64,000 bases of DNA from Stratiolaelaps scimitus (lineage: Eukaryota; Arthropoda; Arachnida; Mesostigmata; Laelapidae). This document shows, in pieces, positions 11,568 through 22,829 of the stretch (the first letter of the stretch is position 1; the number at the start of each line of letters is the position of its first letter). The translations under genes were made by a program, and so were the position numbers. The notes beneath the pieces were generated by a model, which was not told the origin of the DNA, did no database searches, and saw only the letters and a list, made by a program, of their open reading frames with translations. The DNA is taken from contig JABWDB010000034.1 of the NCBI GenBank assembly GCA_019614645.1, positions 3,286,001 to 3,350,000 on the forward strand. The letters run 5' to 3'.

Positions 11568-11609
11568 GCGCTCGTGGCCGTGTTATCCGCGCTCGTGGCC
11601 GTGTTATCC
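11568..11609 (+). repeat. Perfect 21-base tandem duplication
   Basis: The unit, beginning GCGCTCGTGGCCGTG and ending TTATCC, occurs twice with no mismatch and no gap (11568-11588 and 11589-11609), then runs into CGCGCGCGCC. Being 21 bases it keeps any reading frame. Confidence 0.9.
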
Positions 11610-12199
11610 GCGCGCGCGCCCGAGTTCTGTCGCAGTCGGGTGTGCCAGTGCTATTTCGCCTGACATACAGCACGCGGATGTTCCCGTTTCTAACAGCATC
11701 CTCTGTTTCTGTTCGGCAAGAGACGTTATTCTGGTCGGTCGCAGACTCGCTGCTGCGTCTGTCCCTGCTAAGCTGCCATGCACGGCGAAGCTTTCTCGCT
11801 CGAACCGAGCCAGCAGAGAACCTCGTAGGAGGAAACGTTCTCTGTTACTCTCCGTCTCGCTATAGCATATATATATATGTGTTCTGGGGACATTCGGTAT
11901 TGGCTGTGCATAGTATATATTGTAGAATATAATAGTCGCGTTGCCGACTCGCTCTTCGGATAGGATACCGTCGTAGGCTCGGCGGTAGCATGTCGTGCAG
12001 GCAACTAAACAACAGTCGACAGCCGCCAACTACACAGATGCTGGCTGTGCCCGCATGCGTTTGAAAGGGGCCACATATAGGGAACTGAGGCGACATATAG
12101 CGAGCACTGTTTGGCTAGGCGTGCGCCATAGGCATAAGGCAAAATGGGGACAGTTTACTGCTGCGGCGAATCGACCAGGCAGTTTCTAGCAACTCTGTT

Positions 12200-12595
12200 T
12201 CTCCGAGCTCTCGCTGTGTGTACCCCGCCTGTAGCTTTGTCATTCTCCAAGCTTCTTCGCGCTCATCATCGGCCATCGGTGGGATGCTACGCGGCTTCGA
12301 CCGTCTCCCCGCCCCCGGTCTGAAATAAGCGAAAGAGCAGTGCACACTAAGAATACAAAACTTGATTTATTGAAGGAACTGCAGTATAAGTTATCGTACC
12401 AACTTATACTGGGGATTGCCAAGGCGGAGACTCGGCCGGGGACGCAAAACGATACAAAGTTAAGATTAGCTCTTGTGGGCCCTCGCAGGGGCAAGGTCGT
12501 GCCCTGGGATGTAACGCAAACGGGACCGGTAGAGCTGGTAAGAGCCAAGAAAAAAGAGCCATCATGGAAAACAAACTTGTGGCTTGTTGCCTGTC
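12200..12595. repeat. Dispersed repeat F, copy 2
   Basis: This aligns with 4690-5020 through the same ordered blocks, including the exact 21-base block at 12565-12585. It is longer because about 12345-12415 holds extra DNA, including a SINE A-like tail, that the first copy lacks. Confidence 0.6.
12361..12395 (-). mobile_element. SINE family A-like tail within repeat F
   Basis: On the minus strand this reads AACTTATACTGCAGTTCC then TTCAATAAATCAAG. That parallels the AACTTA...TGCAGTTCC..AATAAACCAA end of SINE A, with about eleven loop bases missing. The AACT/AGTT stem is kept. No head is visible. Confidence 0.45.
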
Positions 12596-12723
12596 TGGAT
12601 GCACGGTGCTATGAATCACTTGTCATCCTTCTATAATGCCCCATAGCACTATCATTTTCATCCGAATCGCCATTTTTCACGCGGAAGTTACCTTTGGTCT
12701 GGACCGCCTGGGCCGCCATTCTT

Positions 12724-12925
12724 CTTTTTTGAGAGGAGGAAATTTTCTTCCAGCGCACGCACATCACCAGAGACTTCCCTATCTCAATTAAAGTGGGCCG
12801 ATCCAGTGCAGGGGGATTGACGTGGATGACAAAACGCCTCCGCCTGCTAAAACCACGATCCTCTGCTGAGAGTCCATCTCTTCTCTAGATTCGGCACGCG
12901 TAGCATTACTTTAATCTCGAAAGAA
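12724..12925 (-). repeat. Dispersed repeat D, copy 1
   Basis: One of three copies in the same orientation (others 21478-21645 and 42443-42650). On the minus strand all share TGCC.A..CTA..GAAGAGA, CAG.GG, a CCACTTT block, a GTCTCT.GTG block, then a stretch ending CCTCCTCT and an A-run. The A-run end suggests a retroposon 3' end. No B box is seen. Confidence 0.65.
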
Positions 12926-13582
12926 AGGCGTGTAACTGCTCCGGCTAGTGTTCTATAGCCGGGTGCCTTAGTCTCCTACGACAACTTTGGCTTCCGTGTT
13001 GAGGTTCTGTCCGGGGATGCTCGATCACCTAATCCCCGCTATACAATGCATATCTACTGGACGCATGGTTAACATAACTGTAACTCACCGCTGACAACTT
13101 TAACAGACTGACGTCCGCAAGTTAAACTGAGATTAAAAAAAGGCAAAATGTCTTTTTTTTTGTCAGTTCGTTGGAGGGGTCGAAGCTTACGTTAAGGTTC
13201 TACTCCATTGTTGTCAGTGCACCCAACCACTTAAACGGTTTACCATCGCCCACAGATATTCAGCTCGGTACCATCGACTCGAAGTGTAGTACAAATATTC
13301 GATAAATTGTAACTACCCTACCAGATATACTTGCACTAATGAGTGCTAAAACAACGACAGCTTTGAAAAATATTTAATAATCTTCCCGCATAACCACTAT
13401 TCTTCAGGTGTCGATAAATGGACCCCTCATCGAGTTTCTCACGGTTCGGAATTTCGAAACCAATGTAAAGTTGTACACGTTGTTATGCTCCTACGCTGGC
13501 TATTTCTCCCCGCTCTAGTCATCGGCCTTATTATTTTTGCGATGAAGACAATTATTGCATCACGTATCCTTAGTGAGAAATT
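12926..13582. other. Non-coding AT-rich stretch
   Basis: I see no supported gene, SINE head or splice-bounded frame here. Confidence 0.35.
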
Positions 13583-14285
13583 AGGTCACAGTAATAAGAT
13601 ATGCACATGAATCGTAACATCAGGAAAAGTTGAAATGCAAAAGCCTATTAACCAATCAGATCATGGGATTCGACTAAGAGTGGGGCGTAAAGAGGTGATC
13701 AACAACCAAATCATCATCAGCGACGCCAACCCCCAGTTTGGTCGGGGAGCAGTGGAAATAGGTGGTCCAGTGGAAAGTTTCACTGAAATATACAACTGCG
13801 CGCCTGAGAACGAGGAAAGTATATTCTGGAAATATTCCTTCAACGGGTAGTGACACCATGTCGTTATGCCACCGTGGTCGGGCCAAGCGAACTGTCCACC
13901 CCAAGGAACAATTTGTCGCTTAAGCCAGCTATATCATATGTACAATGGCTTAGGGATACAACGCACAATCGCGGCGGTGATTGCGACGCAATAACAAACC
14001 AATAGGCCACGAGACAAAAAAATATACAATGACAATTGGACAGTGTAATTTCTCTAGCAACCATCGCCCTCGGGTTGTCGTTCGACCGCAGATGATCATT
14101 GCTCGAACCCGATCTGGGGAGGAGGGGTAGTATGTCCTTACGTTCTCTGTGGCCACTCGACGCGATTACGAGAGGTTGACGAGACACTTAGGCTGTCTAG
14201 CTTATGGCCGCATAGCGGGTTGAGTGCTAACGACATCAAATTCGAAATCTCCGACTCATTCATAAAATTCTCTCAAGGTACAATT
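13583..14285. repeat. Dispersed repeat E, copy 2
   Basis: Partner of 6293-7200 (blocks described there). One plus-strand frame reads SFTEIYNCAPENEESI, where copy 1 reads LTEIYSCAAENEDNI. The substitutions are mostly conservative, so this block may descend from coding sequence of a transposon. No protein family recognised. Confidence 0.65.
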
Positions 14286-14738
14286 ATCCATTCGAAGCTA
14301 AGAACACCTCCCTTCACCTGAGCTAACCTTAACCTTTCCAACGCTAAATTTCTATTCATACTTCCGTTGTTACCCATTCTGTCACCTCATAGCTACTATG
14401 TCCAGGGCACCCGGGGCTTCGCCGCGTGTGTCTCGTGTCGGATAGGCTAGCATTATGAAGGAACCATGCAGGACGTTGAACAGTGGCATTCGTCCGACGT
14501 TGATTGTCCATAGCGAATAACTAGTCATTCAACCAGCGAGCGAGTTGGTTGGCACCCGGTGCCGTGCCTCATCTAATGGGCATGTACCTAATAGAGGCAG
14601 ATAATGGCAATGCTGAGAAGAATTTGTTGAGATGTTGCCGACGGCTGGCAGAGCTTTCAGAGAAATCGCGTCCGTAACTTGAGCTCTTTGCGATGAGCGC
14701 AAACAGACTCGATTTTCTTTGTTCAATTTGCGCTGTGT

Positions 14739-14775
14739 GGATTTTTTTGCCCGATATTTCTCTAAATAATACCAT
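14739..14775 (+). repeat. 37-base direct repeat, copy 1
   Basis: Begins GGATTTTTTTGCCCGATATT and ends AATAATACCAT. It is identical to 15882-15918, and the flanks on both sides are unrelated. Confidence 0.9.
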
Positions 14776-14950
14776 TGCTGCTGCTTGATCGGAGGCCAAC
14801 AGGTGTATTTTTTTTGTAAGGATTAAATGATTTAACAAATTATTATAGAAGGTAGGGCGTCTGTTGAGGTTTAAGTTGTTTTAATTGTTTAAGGGTTTCG
14901 AGGTCCAGAATTTCTGAGAAAAAAACTGACTCATGGGTGACGGGTCCAAT

Positions 14951-14973
14951 ACATATATATATATATATATATG
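14951..14973 (+). repeat. (AT)n microsatellite
   Basis: About eleven AT units. Confidence 0.9.
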
Positions 14974-15881
14974 GACCTGCTCAGATCGATCGAGCCACAT
15001 TAGAGCTAAGGGTCAAAGCACTGACGAGACTGAAAGGGTGGAGGGCCCACATAAAACAGGTGGAGTTCCATATACACTATCACGCGAAGTTTTACAAAAA
15101 GAAAGCGTTCGGTCCCGATCGGCCCGAGACCGATGGTGACCCGTGTCCCGACCACGCCAGCACCTCCTGTTCAAGATCAAGCCGAGCGCCATTAGGCATT
15201 AGATCATGGGCGGAGTGTCGCCGAGACAAAACACTCTTTCGTGCCGTTGTGAAACTTTTAACCCCCACGCGGAAAGGACAGGCCGAACGAGGCCTGGTAT
15301 AGCGACAAACAAAACCTGCATGTGAGTGACCCGGAGGCCGGTGAGGCTCGGCTGTCCTAAAGGGAAAGGGGATGGCTTGAGAAATCTGAGGCGCTGGCTG
15401 TATCGATCAAATACGAGTGAGCCAGCATGCAGAGTTTGTTGTGACCGTACACTGAGCGGGATTATTGTTCTGTATTATATGAACGAATGTATTTATGGCA
15501 CTTTTGGATCCTTTGGACATCGTATTGAAGTGTGAGGACGATCTAGGATGAAGACTGCATAGACGGACATGGGGAAGTTCGTTCAAAAGAATATTAGTCG
15601 CGTTCCGCGCGGCAACTTTGCAGGAAGGCTTTGTAGGAAGCACCCGTTGGCCCGAGCACTAATTATTTCACTGTCAACTGCCCATTCTTCTATTGAGCCG
15701 CGCTGTCATTAAAACTTGTACTAGTGATACAATGATGTCGGACGGGTTCGAGCGTACTGACTTGTACCTTCTCGTGATGGTCTAGGCGATAACGTCGGTG
15801 ATACCTAGCGACACAGCTTGGATAAATGGTCCGGGTATATCGCAGGCTCATATACATTCTGCCGTGGCCTGACGGAGGTGA

Positions 15882-15918
15882 GGATTTTTTTGCCCGATAT
15901 TTCTCTAAATAATACCAT
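15882..15918 (+). repeat. 37-base direct repeat, copy 2
   Basis: Exact copy of 14739-14775 in the same orientation, 1.1 kb away. The flanks do not match. Confidence 0.9.
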
Positions 15919-16205
15919 ACGAACAAGTGCCGAGAGTTGTCTGGGGCGAGAAAGGCTGGGGCTAATGAGTTAAGCGTTCTACACAATGAACGATATGGAT
16001 GAAAAATCATTTGGATTGGTTCGATATTGTGATACCGGCAAGTGTATGATAATCTAAAATTATGCTGTTCCGCCAATTCCACCCAGTGTTGCTCGTTAGC
16101 GCGAGGAAAAGCGGATGCTTGTAATGTACGGAACTACGATTGCTCTCCTCCTTCGGAGAATCACACTGAAAAAAATCCATGAATTTGATGGAGGGTGTTC
16201 GGAAA

Positions 16206-19200
16206 AAAGTTTCTCGTAGTCTTCGCTGGAGTTGAGAAATTGTTGAATTAAGTTGAACTACTATCGATCCCTTCCAAATATTTGCATCAGCTACATATCA
16301 GTGGTAATATTACGGATCCGATGAAGATCCGCCGGCTTTACATAAAATACCTACTAACAATATAATTACAAGATTAAATTCCTAATATCAAAGCTGTTAC
16401 AGAGGAACTCATTACTTAGCTAGACATTGTCTATTCAACAGCCGTATCAGTATGGGTGCAGCATGAATAAAAAATATATGGTCGGTACATATTGGGTGAT
16501 ATTCTCCCTCTTTCAGTCTCTCTCTCTCTCCTTATCTAACCGTACCCATTTGTTATCTAATCTTCGATTGCTTCTAATACGAAGGCACTCAATGATGAGA
16601 ACAGCGTGGGTTCCAAGGTTACGCGAGAGCACAAGAACCATGGGGGAGGCCGCCCAACGAACCACTGGCCTGACTCTATGAGCAAACAGCGTTTGGTGAT
16701 CGCGGATGTCCCTGTCCCTGCCCACCGCCTCCCGTGTCTCCGATGGAATTGACGAACGAAGGTCGACAATTTCTACTGCGCGCCGCTCGCTAGCCGCCAT
16801 ACGACAGGATCAGGCGTACGAGACACACACACACACGTCAACCCGCGACGACCGCCATTGGAAGGCGGGACGGGGAGAACTCGCTCAAATCAAACGGCCG
16901 CTTGCCACAACGGCCGTTGCAGCGTCGAGGGTTAAATAGGAAAAGTCATCAGAAACTTTTTCTTCTCGTCTTTATTTTCTCTTCCGAGAATCCATCGGAA
17001 TCCGTTTCTTTGTCCGACGGCCGAGGAGAGATAGAAGACCGGTTCTTGCGTTCCGTTTGTCGTCCCCCCACATGCGACCAAGCCCCCAATTCCTCCGGCT
17101 CGTCCAAACCACAATCTAGCCTGCCAAGCTCGACCGTTCGACTTCTGGAAGTTCATTGAACAGCTGGGCGGAAACGGCCGAAAGTACGCGATCGGAGGGC
17201 CGCGCACGGCTCGGGACGTCGTGGTTCTGCAGTTGTAGCAATGAGCGCACACTAGTTGTAGCGATGAGCGTACCGAGAGGCGAGTACATGTCATTGTAGC
17301 AAATCACCAGAAATTCGTGTGCCTCCGAAGGAGCTACGGAAGTCATGGTTGGCCAAAATGGCAGACGTATTTTTTGAAACAAAAATTGTATAATCTTGGA
17401 TTTGTGGAGGAAAGTGCGATCAGACGGACCTCGTCGATTGCCAGTTGTCCGTTTTGTGATATAATACTATAGGATTTCATTCAAGTTTTAAAGGGGTCTC
17501 GAACATCAGGCGACGGAGGAGGAGTCGCTTCGTACAACAGATACCATCGCCATGTCATGTTACGATATGGTGGCTCTTGAGGACGCGGTTTGCACTTTCT
17601 GCAATGTATTCTTATTGTAGACAGATTTGTCCTTGGAAGTAAATATAATATATACTTACTGCTTAACCGCATATTACAGCAGTGGCGGCCTTCTCCTTTG
17701 TATCACTCAAAACAGACATAATAATATTTCTTGCGCGTGACTGCTTCGGATCTTGTCACACTGCCTGTAAGACTCGAAAGGCTGCAGGTTCGAACCCCGG
17801 TCATGACGAATATCCACTCTACATGAGTGATTAAACAAGGAAAGTATAAATGGAATTTGATGCAGGAACCAGTCCACGTAATATTTGGCCCTAACTTCCT
17901 GCTAGCTTTCCATTGGACGAGACAACTCTTGAGCGTTCCACCGTGCGCCATTCGCACACTGCTCCTGTACAATAGGAGAGTAGACTCCGCTCAAACCGAT
18001 CTTGTCAACCAAGCGCAAGGGCGAGGTGGACGAGAGGCGGGGTCTAGGCAGGGATATTCCGTCGACAGGATTCTACCCCATTCGTCCTCGTGTCGCCCGT
18101 CCGCCCGCCCGCCTTCGTGTCCGGAGTTCAAATGTGCTCGCACTTTTTGTTGTCCACAGGAAGCACACGCGGCGAGCCTACAGGAGCTGACGGCGAATTC
18201 ACTGACTCAAACGTCGCGTTGCTGGTATTTCGGCCTTTGAGTCTGAGGGGTGCGCTCGCCCGGCTACCGACCAAGCCGCGGGGGGGGGGTAGCTGCCGCG
18301 AGTGGGGACGCGAGAGCGGAGCGGAGATGGAACGACGGTCATGGGGGGTTGCCTTATGAAAATTTCTGTTTGGTATGCGTTTTGAATCCCACAGCCAGGC
18401 CTGGCCCGGGGCCGGCCTGCTGCCGTCGACATCTCCTCCGTTGCGTACCCCGATTCGCATCGTTCTCCCGAGCGATGCAGTCGACGCATAGCTTACAACG
18501 CCGGCTACAAGTTGCTAGAATATTGCGATGCTTTTGTGGCCGCCACCAAGTTCGCCTGGCCGTCCTGCCGGCTGAAGCACCCGGTGCTCGGATGCTCGAC
18601 TCTGTGCTAGATAGACACTAGCGCGGTGTGTGGCCGCCGCCATTGCCGCGGAGAGTGAAGAATGTCGTATGTAAGATGAGAGTCCAACGGAGCTTGCTTG
18701 ACGGTACCGCAATAGCGTGCGGCTGGCTTGTCAGGTTGTCTGGAGTCTTACGCGCAGGTACGCCCATCGCATTCTCTATGATGTTACTGCTGCTGCTGTT
18801 GCTGCTCGATGCTGCCAGTCGTCTTACCACCGGGAGGGGCCAATGACTGCAATAGGGGAGGTCGGGAAATGGTATTTTGAAACATTCGTCGAGTTATTGA
18901 GATCCAAACGCAAGGCTCAAAAGCAGACACCGTCATCGATAGGTGCAAGAGTCATGCGTAGAGAGGGCATTATTAACACATATACAATCTGTAGAGAAAG
19001 GCGGGAGTATATACGATGTAATGATATTAAGGGTGACTTAAGAGGAACGTGTAGCACAATGTGTGCGAGCGAGTTGAACGAAATACTTAAATCTGTTTCT
19101 CCTAACTCTTTCTTTGTTACATAGGGGCTGATGATGCCGCCCCCTCGACGACGCTAATTTGGTTGAAATGAGTGTACTAGGCACACACATTCAGCATCGG

Positions 19201-19238
19201 TTATTCTCGGATTATATATATATATATATCATAGCATA
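16206..19238. other. GC-rich island, no supported gene
   Basis: From about 16600 to 18900 the sequence is GC-rich with overlapping frames on both strands. Peptides are Arg/Ser/Pro-rich and match no domain I know. A short CT run sits at about 16518-16531 and a CTG-like run at about 18786-18806. A (G)9-type run lies at about 18280-18289. A tRNA-like scrap at 17728-17806 is listed separately. Confidence 0.35.
17728..17806 (+). other. tRNA-like remnant, probably SINE-derived
   Basis: GGCTGCAGGTTCGAACCCC at about 17780-17798 contains a near-perfect polymerase III B box (GGTTCGAACCC), followed by GGTCATGACG, a tRNA-like 3' end. Upstream ACTCGAAAG could be an anticodon-loop remnant. The A box and acceptor pairing are not convincing, so this is more likely a decayed retroposon than a tRNA gene. 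Confidence 0.35.
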
Positions 19239-19290
19239 ATCAAATGTTTATTATCGGAACTGCTTAAGTTCTCGGTAAAAAAAAAGTAAA
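19239..19290 (-). mobile_element. LINE 3' tail fragment, partner-LINE type
   Basis: On the minus strand this reads GAGAACTTAAGCAGTTCCG, AATAAACATTTG and ATTATGCTATG, matching the last ~60 bases of the LINE at 45391-46470 (GAGAACTTAAGC..., AATAAACCGCAAATG, then TTATG repeats). About eleven loop bases are missing, but the GAACT/AGTTC stem is exactly kept. An (AT)n run adjoins at 19212-19229. Confidence 0.5.
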
Positions 19291-19380
19291 AAGATTGTGA
19301 AAGAAAAAAGTAAAAAGGTTGATTGCACCTCGTTTGGCTATTGCCATTTGACACAAATGTGTGACCTCAACGCAGTCGAG

Positions 19381-19381
19381 C

Positions 19382-19409
<28 letters not shown>
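19381..19409 (+). repeat. (AT)n microsatellite
   Basis: About fourteen AT units. Confidence 0.9.
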
Positions 19410-19412
<3 letters not shown>

Positions 19413-19681
19413 GTTGATGCATAAGTTATGAATTGAGTCCGCCTTTGCATACGTCCAGTAAGCATTTGTAGATAACTTTCGATTGTCAAGCAGGATGAGG
19501 GTGGGGATAGCGTAGAAATCTTGCAATCCTGGGGTCTTCGGTTTGGATACCGCAGAACACATATGGTTCGAAGAAGAAATATGAAAGTAGCTCTGAACCA
19601 TGGCCGAAGTAACAGCACCTCGAGAGTCACAACAAACATTAAAAGGAGGATCATTTTCGACGGTCACTTGCGAAATACCTT

Positions 19682-19742
19682 CACAGCTTAAACATTGGGA
19701 AATTGCAGCTGCTTTAATAAACCAATAAAGCTTTACCTTTAC
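19682..19742 (+). mobile_element. SINE family A, 3' tail fragment
   Basis: Contains CAGCTTAAACATTG, AAATTGCAGCTGC, then TTTAATAAACCAATAAAGC and TTTACCTTTAC. The head is not visible upstream. The stem bases are CAGCT and AGCTG instead of GAACT and AGTTC: two pairs have changed together and pairing is preserved. Confidence 0.7.
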
Positions 19743-20734
19743 ACCCTTCGACGTGGTGACGACAGTTACAGCATGGGACGCACGTCCTTATCAAAGTTAG
19801 GAGATGCACAACGAACTATTAGTGTTGTTCTGCATAACAGTGGATCCCAAAAGTATTCGTTCACCCTGTTGCTTGACGCAAATGCATGTGGATCGTCAAC
19901 AGGAACGCAATTGGGGATAACAAAGCTTTATGCTTCGAAATGGAAATTATTTGACATGATTTTTCTGCGAAAAGCTTGCACCGAGAACTACGCGTTTTTC
20001 AAGCCATGTGGAAGTCATTTCTTCGGGATCTGTTGAACTACATGCTATCACCAAGCTCGCTGACGGGCAGCGAGGTCCTTGGCTTCGATCACCGCAGCGG
20101 CGAAGTTTTTAGCTAGTCCGAAGGATGGCCGATCTCTAAGGAGGGCTGCAGCCATTTCTGTGACTTTCCGGTTGCGTGGCCGAGTTTTCTTGCGAGTGCC
20201 AGTCTCGTTTCCGTGAACGCGGCGCGCCTACCAAACGTATGAAGCCACGTGAAACACTACAAACGAACGATTTTGGCAGGTGTTCACTTGAGCAGGTCGG
20301 GTCGATTGAACACGTCCGCTTAACAAAGCATTACATGAAGTACAAAGCCACCATTAACGTACGCCGTAAGAACGGTCCGTGTCTGCTACAACAGCAACAC
20401 ACCGAAGATACATTGTATTGTTATCGTCTCTAGCTAAATACCATAATTTCTACCCACGGTATTCGATTCACGCTCTGGGATCTCCCTCGAACTCTTTTTC
20501 TCTACGAGTTGTCGTGAGAGGCAACCTAAAAATACCGCGGATCGTTCCTTGGCTCTAATACACATCTGTATATGTTTTTTCTGTTTTGTTTTCGTATTTG
20601 CGTGAGTGACTATGTGCGCAGCGTATCTATGCAGCGGATGTCTGCCCCTGTGTCGAGCCACCTCCGGCAGGTGAATACATTATAATACTTTATGAAGGCC
20701 CATAACTCGACCTGTTTGCTGGCCCGTATTGCAG
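19743..20734. other. Non-coding, no supported gene
   Basis: Frames at 19695-20036 and 20176-20433 are open but match no family and have no convincing splice borders. The first starts inside the SINE tail. Confidence 0.3.
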
Positions 20735-20789
20735 CCTCGGTCTTGTGCTTCATGAAGGCCGAAGGCCAGACTCCGAATGGGCCGAAACG
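20735..20789 (+). CDS. Candidate short exon, gene unknown
   Basis: The acceptor stretch gacctgtttgctggcccgtattgcag ends at 20734 and the donor is ACG|GTGAGTTG at 20790. One frame reads SVLCFMKAEGQTPNGPK and is open, but another is also open. The 55-nt length and the repeated GAAGGCC units inside it lower confidence. Confidence 0.22.
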
Positions 20790-21119
20790 GTGAGTTGATG
20801 GGTAGCGGCATGCATGCAGCGACTCTTATGTTATTTGTCTAGCCATCGCCGACGATCCCGTATACCCATTGTCCGGAAGCAACTCCTTTGATATCCGATA
20901 CATTCTGGGTCTCTCTCTGCTGCTGCTGCTGTTGCTGTATCTAGCGAACAGTGCTCGCACTATAGGCACTCCGGTGGCGCGGTTATACAACCAGCGAGAG
21001 TTCCGGCCGGTTCCACGGTTCAAAGTCGTCGAGTATTAGTTCGTACCGGCAATCATTAATGCTCAGGATACATACATGATAATCTGACCTAGGATCAGCT
21101 GGAAGTAGATTTCGTCGAC

Positions 21120-21124
<5 letters not shown>

Positions 21125-21159
<35 letters not shown>
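21125..21159 (+). repeat. (AT)n microsatellite
   Basis: About seventeen AT units, the longest in the window. Confidence 0.9.
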
Positions 21160-21160
<1 letters not shown>

Positions 21161-21233
21161 GGATATGATCTTTAAAGGCCCGCTCTTAGATGAAATACAA
21201 GCCCAGAGAGTGAATGAACGATTTTCTACTTAC

Positions 21234-21279
21234 CTTCATAAGCCTTTGATTCATAGGTCATAGAGGGTAAACACAGCCT
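21234..21279 (-). CDS. Candidate short exon, gene unknown
   Basis: On the minus strand the donor is a full match to consensus (AAG|GTAAGTAG) and the acceptor is gcattgtcag. Only one frame is open (RLCLPSMTYESKAYE). At 46 nt it is too short to identify and may be chance. Confidence 0.22.
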
Positions 21280-21477
21280 CTGACAATGCCGTTGTTAACC
21301 GTTAGGCGCAACGTCGGCAAACAAATTGCTATATTTCGATGCGTTGAACAGTTCATGTGTTAAGAAGACTGATGAACACTCGATTGTCATGCTGATTCGC
21401 ACACATTTCTTTTAAATATAACATCAATTCGTGTTCAAAGCTATTATCTTGGCAGTAGCTAGGACCAATCAGTGGCC

Positions 21478-21645
21478 TTTTTTTGTGAGAGGAGGAAATT
21501 TTCTTCAAACGCACGGACACCACCAGAGACAATCCGATCTCCATGAAAGTGGGTGACAAAAGGCCTCTGCCTGCTAAAAAAACCCTCTGCTAAGAGTCCA
21601 TCTCTTCCTTAGAGTCGGCACGCTTGACATTACTCCGATCTGGCC
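21478..21645 (-). repeat. Dispersed repeat D, copy 2
   Basis: Matches the copies at 12724-12925 and 42443-42650, with an internal deletion of the GATCCAGTGCAGGG block. On the minus strand one frame reads SLVVSVRLKKISSSHKK, against SLVVSVGLKKLFSSSKK in copy 3. Confidence 0.65.
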
Positions 21646-21839
21646 TAACAGCCAGCAACGGCACACACCAGATGGCCAAGAATTACAGCACGAAGTTTCC
21701 GGGACCACACTGTAAATATCTATTTCTCTACAACAGTTCGCGGTTAAGCGTCAAATGTGGGTAATCACCAATGTGCAAATTCATGATTCGCAAAATTTTT
21801 GTCCGCCTTCTAAGGATCGACCACAAAACTGCAAAATGT

Positions 21840-21870
21840 CCCGTTCAGAGACCCGTTCAGAGACCCGTTC
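21840..21870 (+). repeat. 12-base tandem repeat
   Basis: CCCGTTCAGAGA is repeated 2.6 times without mismatch, then diverges to CCCGTTCACAAC. Confidence 0.9.
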
Positions 21871-22595
21871 ACAACTAGAAGAGTCAATAAAACCTAAAAA
21901 AAAACAACACTAGCAATTAGGCAATTAACAATAGCCTATTATGTCACGTCATGTAGAAAACACACTCTTGTACACGTCTGATACCACCTCGGCGCCGTCA
22001 CCGACGACACCAACGCGTGCCTGCCTTCCCCCCCGTCCCGGATGCTAAATCTCATTGACGAAGTCGCGCTCCGCCGATACCCTGTCCCTGGATTCGATGG
22101 GCGTCGCTGGTCTAGACGCTCTCGATTATACCCGCATGTTGCTATTGGCTAAGATTGATCGTCACCGACGCGCTGATCGTCAGGGGCGACACGGACCAGA
22201 ATAGTCTGTGGCGATGGTGACTGCCAGCTGCCCCCGTACGACACGTATCAAGGCCCTTCCCGTGTGCGCGCTCAACGGTAAGCATTCAGGGCTTGCCACT
22301 GGGCTGGCCCATAGAAGTAACTGGGGCGGAGACCACATCGCTGGACCATGTCCCGCTTGCCTGGCCAGCCATGACGTCAAATGGCTTCCGGTTGGTACAT
22401 GTTATAGGGTACGGAGACTCGGCGGAAGGATACAACGAGGCAGGCGGGGAGACGTCACGAAAAAATACACAACGTTCGGGAAAAAAAACAGCATCGCAGC
22501 CGCCTTCCGCCACGATGAGAAATGCTCCCCTGTCTCATACTTACGATTTAGGTATATGTATACGAGTCCTTCTCTATTCGACGTCGCTCCGTTGT

Positions 22596-22600
<5 letters not shown>

Positions 22601-22633
<33 letters not shown>
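22601..22633 (+). repeat. (AT)n microsatellite
   Basis: About sixteen AT units, followed by GTATGTATGTAT. Confidence 0.9.
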
Positions 22634-22636
<3 letters not shown>

Positions 22637-22795
22637 GTATGTATGTATGTATATATGCGCATATACCATACATCTGAGGCACGTCGAATAGCAGGCGAGA
22701 GGCTATGCCCTTCGTTGGGTCGATGTTGAGCAGGGATCAAGTAACATGGCCAAGTGAACAGCTAGTTATCGCATTAATTAGCTAAAATAAATATA

Positions 22796-22796
<1 letters not shown>

Positions 22797-22827
<31 letters not shown>
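22797..22827 (+). repeat. (AT)n microsatellite
   Basis: About fifteen AT units, 164 bases after the previous run. Confidence 0.9.

Positions 22828-22829
<2 letters not shown>

Larger units (their letters stand above)
9976..12199. other. Non-coding; GC-rich island at 10.5-12.0 kb
   Basis: A C-run lies at 10141-10150. Positions 10540-11860 are GC-rich with many overlapping frames in both directions, such as 10432-10932 (-) and 11272-11865 (+), and none has a recognisable domain. Frames at 10311-10520 are driven by TTGTTG-like repeats. The island contains a (CT)n run and a perfect 21-base tandem duplication, listed separately. Confidence 0.35.
14286..16190. other. Non-coding stretch with a 37-base direct repeat
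   Basis: No gene can be supported. Frames at 14937-15302 (+) and 15690-16082 (-) have no recognisable domain; the first starts inside an (AT)n run. An exact 37-base repeat at 14739 and 15882 is listed separately. Confidence 0.35.

Noticed and set aside
22541..22740. Frames rich in alternating Ile-Tyr
   Set aside because: Direct translation of (AT)n microsatellites.
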